A stretch of DNA of 64,000 nucleotides from JABMQB01 sp964575025 (lineage in GTDB: Bacteria > Bacteroidota > Bacteroidia > Bacteroidales > Prolixibacteraceae), in the NCBI GenBank assembly GCA_964575025.1, contig CAZNPV010000010.1, forward strand, positions 1 to 64,000. The letters run 5' to 3'. The notes under the pieces are model-generated. The model did not search any database. It saw nothing but the letters and a program-made list of their open reading frames with translations, and was not told the origin of the DNA. Positions within the stretch are counted from its first letter, which is position 1; each line of letters begins with the position of its first letter. Positions 60,599 to 64,000 of the stretch are shown here, piece by piece. A program made the position numbers and the translations under genes.

Positions 60599-61141
60599 TT
60601 ATTTCACATGTTTCAAAACCGACTTAAACTCATCTGTACCAGCCCTCCGGATTAATTCAAACAGGATGGATTCTGCTGAGGTCATTGGGATGCCTTCGTG
60701 CCGGAACCGTTCCATGGCAAGGGATATGCTTTTTTCTGCCCGGGAAGAGACACAATCCATCACCACGATCGGGTGATATCCTGCTTCTTTCAGGTCGATT
60801 GCTGTTTGCAAAACACATACATGTGCTTCGATCCCGAAGATAACAATATTTTTTGCTCCGGAATTTTTCAGTTTCTCAGAAAAAATGGGGTTATCACAGC
60901 AACTGAACTCGTTTTTCTCTATGAAATCCAATCCAGGCAACAACGACCTGATCTCTTCCATGGTCTCCCCAAGTCCCCTGGTATATTGCTGCGTAACAAC
61001 CAATGGCACCCGGAGTATTTTCAATCCCTGTATCAGTATCCGGGAGTTTTTCAGCAGTTCTTCCTTGTGAATCATGGCCGGGAACAGTCGTTCCTGGATA
61101 TCTACGACCAACCCGATTGTATTTTCCTTTTTGATTCTCAT
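60599..61141 (-). CDS. Isochorismatase-like cysteine hydrolase
   Basis: 180 residues from the ATG at 61141, which has AGGAG eight bases ahead; the frame opens upstream at a TTG (61162). The catalytic triad of the family is visible: Asp in LVVDIQERLF, Lys in IEKNEFSCC and Cys in FGIEAHVCVLQTA. These enzymes hydrolyse amides, carbamates or similar small molecules (YcaC/nicotinamidase-related). The ATG lies 15 bases after the end of the SIS gene's stop (in transcription order), so the SIS gene is upstream in one operon. Confidence 0.85.
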   Translation of the reverse strand: MRIKKENTIGLVVDIQERLFPAMIHKEELLKNSRILIQGLKILRVPLVVTQQYTRGLGETMEEIRSLLPGLDFIEKNEFSCCDNPIFSEKLKNSGAKNIVIFGIEAHVCVLQTAIDLKEAGYHPIVVMDCVSSRAEKSISLAMERFRHEGIPMTSAESILFELIRRAGTDEFKSVLKHVK

Positions 61142-61155
61142 CTTCTGCTCTCCTG

Positions 61156-61779
61156 CTAACAATTATTTCTTCTGCCCTCTTTTGCCTGGGTTCTGGATTT
61201 ATCGCCCAAATACCCCCCATGGTGTCGTTTGGCATACTCTTCCGTTGTAAACCCAATTTTATTCATCATGGCAACTACCAGGGCATCGCCGATGACTGTC
61301 ATGGTCGTCGTCGAAGTGCTGGGTGTTAAACCGAGGGGACAAACTTCATCCGGGTTTCCCGTAAACAGAAAAGCATCGGCTTTTTTAGCCAGGACACTGT
61401 CCGGAGCACCTGAAATAACAATCAGGGGAAGGCCCCGGTACAGGTTCCAGGCCAGATCAACAAGTTCAAGTATTTCCCTTGTCTTGCCGGAATTGGATAC
61501 AAGCAGCAAGACATCGTTTTCCTGGATGACCCCCAAATCCCCATGTTGGGAATCACTGGGATGAAGAAATACGGCCGGTGTACCAGTCGAGCTGAATGTG
61601 GTTGCTATGTTCTGGGCAATCTGACCCGCTTTGCCCATGCCACTGGCAATGATCTTTCCCCTCTTTTTATGAATCTGCTGATAGATGATTTCCACTGCTT
61701 TTAGATAGGCATCTGTAACAGGAATCTTGCTGACGGCCAGCGCTTCCTGGACAATTACTTTGGTTATGATTTCCTTCAT
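61156..61779 (-). CDS. SIS-domain sugar isomerase (KpsF/GutQ-like, without CBS domains)
   Basis: 207 residues, only the SIS part of an arabinose-5-phosphate isomerase. The pattern KIIASGMGKAGQIAQNIATTF, the phosphate-binding SNSGKTREILELVD and the PLGLTPSTSTTTMTVIGDAL end match KdsD/KpsF/GutQ, but the CBS pair of about 120 residues that normally follows is missing. It probably isomerises a ketose/aldose phosphate (ribulose-5-P/arabinose-5-P or a hexose). The isochorismatase gene follows in the same operon. The lack of CBS domains is known for some Bacteroidota proteins. Confidence 0.85.
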   Translation of the reverse strand: MKEIITKVIVQEALAVSKIPVTDAYLKAVEIIYQQIHKKRGKIIASGMGKAGQIAQNIATTFSSTGTPAVFLHPSDSQHGDLGVIQENDVLLLVSNSGKTREILELVDLAWNLYRGLPLIVISGAPDSVLAKKADAFLFTGNPDEVCPLGLTPSTSTTTMTVIGDALVVAMMNKIGFTTEEYAKRHHGGYLGDKSRTQAKEGRRNNC

Positions 61780-61863
61780 GGGATGAATCCTTGAAATACC
61801 TCAAAAGTACAGATTTTTTTCTTCCGGCAATGAACGAAACGCCTTAATGCCGGGCAGGAAAAA

Positions 61864-61894
61864 ATAAAACAGAATCGTCTCTGTTCTGTTTTAT
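61864..61894. promoter_or_regulatory. Perfect 11-bp inverted repeat in the SIS/sucC divergent spacer
   Basis: ATAAAACAGAA and TTCTGTTTTAT flank a 9-base loop. Both flanking genes are transcribed away from it, so a terminator role is unlikely; a binding site is more likely. Immediately after it TGAT-ATAA-ATCA (61894-61905) resembles a Crp/Fnr-type box, but this is a weak match. Confidence 0.45.
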
Positions 61895-62072
61895 GATATA
61901 AATCACAAAGATCAAAGGCTCTGCAGGTTTATAATTGGTATCATTTGTTTAATTTTGAAGGGTCAGCTTTCTCAGGGAGCATAAACACAGCATAAAACGA
62001 GTCCTGTTCCGATGAATATCGTGACGGGGCGGGTTCCATGCGTTCCCTTATAAAATAAACAATTATACTGAG

Positions 62073-63215
62073 ATGAAAATTCACGAATACCAGGCCCGGA
62101 ATCTTTTCAGAAAATACGGGATACCCGTCCCCAACGGGGTTGTTTGCCATTCGGTGGAAGAGGTGGAAAAAAATGTGCCCGACGATGGAATTCTCAAAGT
62201 AGTAAAAGCCCAGGTTCATTCAGGAGGACGGGGCAAAGCCGGAGGGGTTAAGCTGGCTGAAACAAAAGAGGAAGTTCTGGAAAAAGCCCGGCAAATACTT
62301 GGAATGGACATTAAGGGATTAACGGTTGAAAAAATCCTGGTTGCCGATGCAGTGGATATCGAAAAAGAGTTTTATGCCGGGCTGATCAACGACAGGAATA
62401 CAAAATCGGTAACCCTGATGGTCAGTGCCGAAGGCGGGGTTGAAATAGAGGAGGTAGCCAGGGTGTCTCCTGAAAAAATTATCAAAATGCCCATCGACGC
62501 CACCACGGGACTCTTGGACTGGCAGGCAAGAAACGTAGCCTTCCAACTATTCGATGACATAAAACAGGTAAGACAGGCTTCGGATATCTTTAAAAAACTT
62601 TACCGGCTCTATATCGAAACAGATGCTTCGCTGGCAGAAATAAATCCACTGGTACTGACTCCTGACAAAAAAGTGTTGGCTATTGACGGAAAGATGAACT
62701 TTGATGACAATGCCCTCTACCGGCAGCCAGAGATTCTGGCCATGCGTGAAGCCACCCCTGACGAGCAAAAAGAAATTGAAGCCAAAGAAATGGGATTGTC
62801 CTACATCCGGCTTGACGGAAACATAGGCTGTATGGTCAATGGAGCCGGGCTGGCCATGGCTGCCATGGATATGATCAAACTCTATGGAGGGGAGCCGGCA
62901 AATTTCCTGGATATCGGAGGAAGTTCCAATCCGGAAAAAGTCGTTGAGGCAATGAATATCCTGCTTGCTGATAAAAATGTAAAAACCGTAATGATCAATA
63001 TCTTCGGGGGCATCACACGCTGTGATGATGTAGCCCGGGGTCTGGTTACAGCCCTTGAAGGCATTAAAACAGATATTCCCGTAGTGGTCCGGCTTTCAGG
63101 AACAAACGCCCGGGAAGGACGTGAAATAATCAAAAAATTCGGGTTGCCGGTAGTAGCATCCATGAGCAAAGCAGCAGAAAAAGCAATCGAATTAAGTAAA
63201 ACTGAAAAGCAGTAA
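62073..63215 (+). CDS. sucC: Succinyl-CoA synthetase beta subunit (ADP-forming)
   Basis: 380 residues. ATP-grasp domain features (KIHEYQARNLFRKYGIPVPN, VHSGGRGKAGGVKLAET) and the C-terminal CoA-ligase domain with MVNGAGLAMAAMDMIKLYGG, FLDIGGSSNPEKV and NIFGGITRCD are clear. It forms the beta half of the TCA-cycle enzyme that makes ATP (or GTP) from succinyl-CoA. The alpha-subunit gene starts three bases after its stop. A possible -7 box TAATTTTG lies at 61950-61957. Confidence 0.95.
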   Translation: MKIHEYQARNLFRKYGIPVPNGVVCHSVEEVEKNVPDDGILKVVKAQVHSGGRGKAGGVKLAETKEEVLEKARQILGMDIKGLTVEKILVADAVDIEKEFYAGLINDRNTKSVTLMVSAEGGVEIEEVARVSPEKIIKMPIDATTGLLDWQARNVAFQLFDDIKQVRQASDIFKKLYRLYIETDASLAEINPLVLTPDKKVLAIDGKMNFDDNALYRQPEILAMREATPDEQKEIEAKEMGLSYIRLDGNIGCMVNGAGLAMAAMDMIKLYGGEPANFLDIGGSSNPEKVVEAMNILLADKNVKTVMINIFGGITRCDDVARGLVTALEGIKTDIPVVVRLSGTNAREGREIIKKFGLPVVASMSKAAEKAIELSKTEKQ

Positions 63216-63218
63216 CCA

Positions 63219-64000
63219 ATGAGCATTCTTATCAATACCCGTACAAAAGTCATTGTCCAGGGAATTACCGGGCGCGATGGCGGTTTTCACGCTTTAAAGA
63301 TGAAAGAATACGGCACCCGCATTGTCGGAGGCATCTCGCCCGGCAAAGGGGGCATGACCACGGCGGGAGTCCCGGTATTCAATACGGTTGAAGAAGCAGT
63401 TGAAAAAACCGGTGCCAATGCTTCTGTAATTTTTGTCCCTGCTCCGTTTGCAGCCGATGCCATTCTGGAAGCCAGCTATGCAGGCATTGACCTGGTAGTT
63501 TGCATTACCGAAAGCATCCCTGTGAAGGATATGATCCATATCATGCCACTTCTGAAACGAAACGGGACCAGACTGGTTGGTCCCAACTGCCCGGGACTGA
63601 TCACTCCCGGCGAATCACTGATCGGAATCCTCCCCGGAATGATCTTCCGGAAAGGAAACATCGGACTCATCTCCAGGAGCGGAACGTTAACCTATGAGGT
63701 GGTCAACATCCTTACCGAAAGCGGACTGGGACAGTCTACCTGCGTGGGCATAGGAGGTGATCCGGTTGCCGGACTCTATTTTATCGATCTGCTCGAGATG
63801 TTCGAAAACGATCCGGATACCCAAGCCGTAGTCTTGATTGGCGAAATTGGCGGCGATGCCGAAGAACGGGCAGCAGCCTTCATTAAAGAAAAAATGTCAA
63901 AACCGGTTGTGGCTTTTATTGCCGGACAAACCGCACCCCCGGGAAAAAGAATGGGCCACGCAGGAGCCATAATCTCAAGTGGCTCCGGAACCGCCAAAGA
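63219..64000 (+). CDS. sucD: Succinyl-CoA synthetase alpha subunit (truncated by window end)
   Basis: 260 codons are inside the window; the gene runs off the right end. It shows the Rossmann CoA-binding start (KVIVQGITGRDGGFHALKMK), GPNCPGLITPGE and GMIFRKGNIGLISRSGTLTY, and the phosphorylated active-site His in MGHAGAIISSGSG. It pairs with the sucC product in the TCA cycle. The ATG is three bases after the sucC stop, a clear two-gene operon. Confidence 0.95.
   Translation, partial: MSILINTRTKVIVQGITGRDGGFHALKMKEYGTRIVGGISPGKGGMTTAGVPVFNTVEEAVEKTGANASVIFVPAPFAADAILEASYAGIDLVVCITESIPVKDMIHIMPLLKRNGTRLVGPNCPGLITPGESLIGILPGMIFRKGNIGLISRSGTLTYEVVNILTESGLGQSTCVGIGGDPVAGLYFIDLLEMFENDPDTQAVVLIGEIGGDAEERAAAFIKEKMSKPVVAFIAGQTAPPGKRMGHAGAIISSGSGTAK

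Noticed and set aside
1..64000. CRISPR array, rRNA or tRNA genes
   Set aside because: No regularly spaced direct repeats, no rRNA-like sequence and no tRNA cloverleaf pattern were found by reading the spacers.

Overview
The window is a typed stretch of a Bacteroidota chromosome, most likely class Bacteroidia (Marinilabiliales/Bacteroidales-like). The reasons are: a secreted protein with a type IX secretion C-terminal sorting domain; many start regions carrying the Bacteroidota -7 box TAnnTTTG (some with TTG about 19-21 bp further up); scarce Shine-Dalgarno sequences; CarboxypepD-regulatory-like surface proteins; and the local versions of topoisomerase IV, GreA, DnaE and the PurF paralog. I see no rRNA, tRNA or CRISPR array. 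Almost everything is ordinary chromosomal backbone; the accessory parts are the first 1.9 kb and the 44.4-56.6 kb catabolic/amide-ligase block.

Layout. 0-1.9 kb: a Bro-N/Fic AMP-transferase-type gene followed by a gene graveyard (C-terminal piece of a tyrosine recombinase, a piece of a rolling-circle Rep-like protein, undefined fragments), probably the scar of an integrated element. 1.9-9.2 kb: T9SS-exported repeat protein, Mut7-C RNase, YgjP-like metalloprotease, BNR/GH74-like secreted protein, and a membrane protein/ECF sigma pair. 9.2-16.3 kb: 23S pseudouridine synthase, AIM24 protein, GlmM, a queuosine-precursor transporter preceded by a preQ1-riboswitch-like leader, aspartokinase 1, and a lone RND/MacA-type adaptor. 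16.3-24.9 kb: envelope proteins, ValRS carrying three in-frame palindromic insertions, a MITE-like palindrome, nucleoside transporter, bifunctional nuclease. 25-30 kb: unknown membrane protein, HTH protein, second ECF sigma factor, acyl-CoA synthetase, Rieske-like lipoprotein. 30-44 kb: greA-HIT, dnaE-trx-DUF58, parE-parC, aroK, a C1 peptidase and an MFS transporter.

44.4-56.6 kb is the most interesting region. A HutC-type GntR regulator faces a long run of eight minus-strand genes: lipoyl E2, fused E1 alpha/beta, DUF1284, a circularly permuted ATP-grasp, an N-formylglutamate-amidohydrolase-like enzyme, a PHP protein, a class II aldolase/SDR fusion and a sorbose-1-phosphate-reductase-like dehydrogenase. 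Two matching palindromes CTTGTA-N2-TACAA sit in the divergent promoter region, which suggests that the regulator controls itself and at least the E2-E1 end of the run. I know of no described pathway with this combination.

56.7-64 kb: second aspartokinase, WalJ-like MBL hydrolase, a PurF paralog that has lost its N-terminal nucleophilic cysteine but keeps the Fe-S ligands, isochorismatase-like hydrolase, SIS isomerase, and sucC-sucD, the last gene running off the window.
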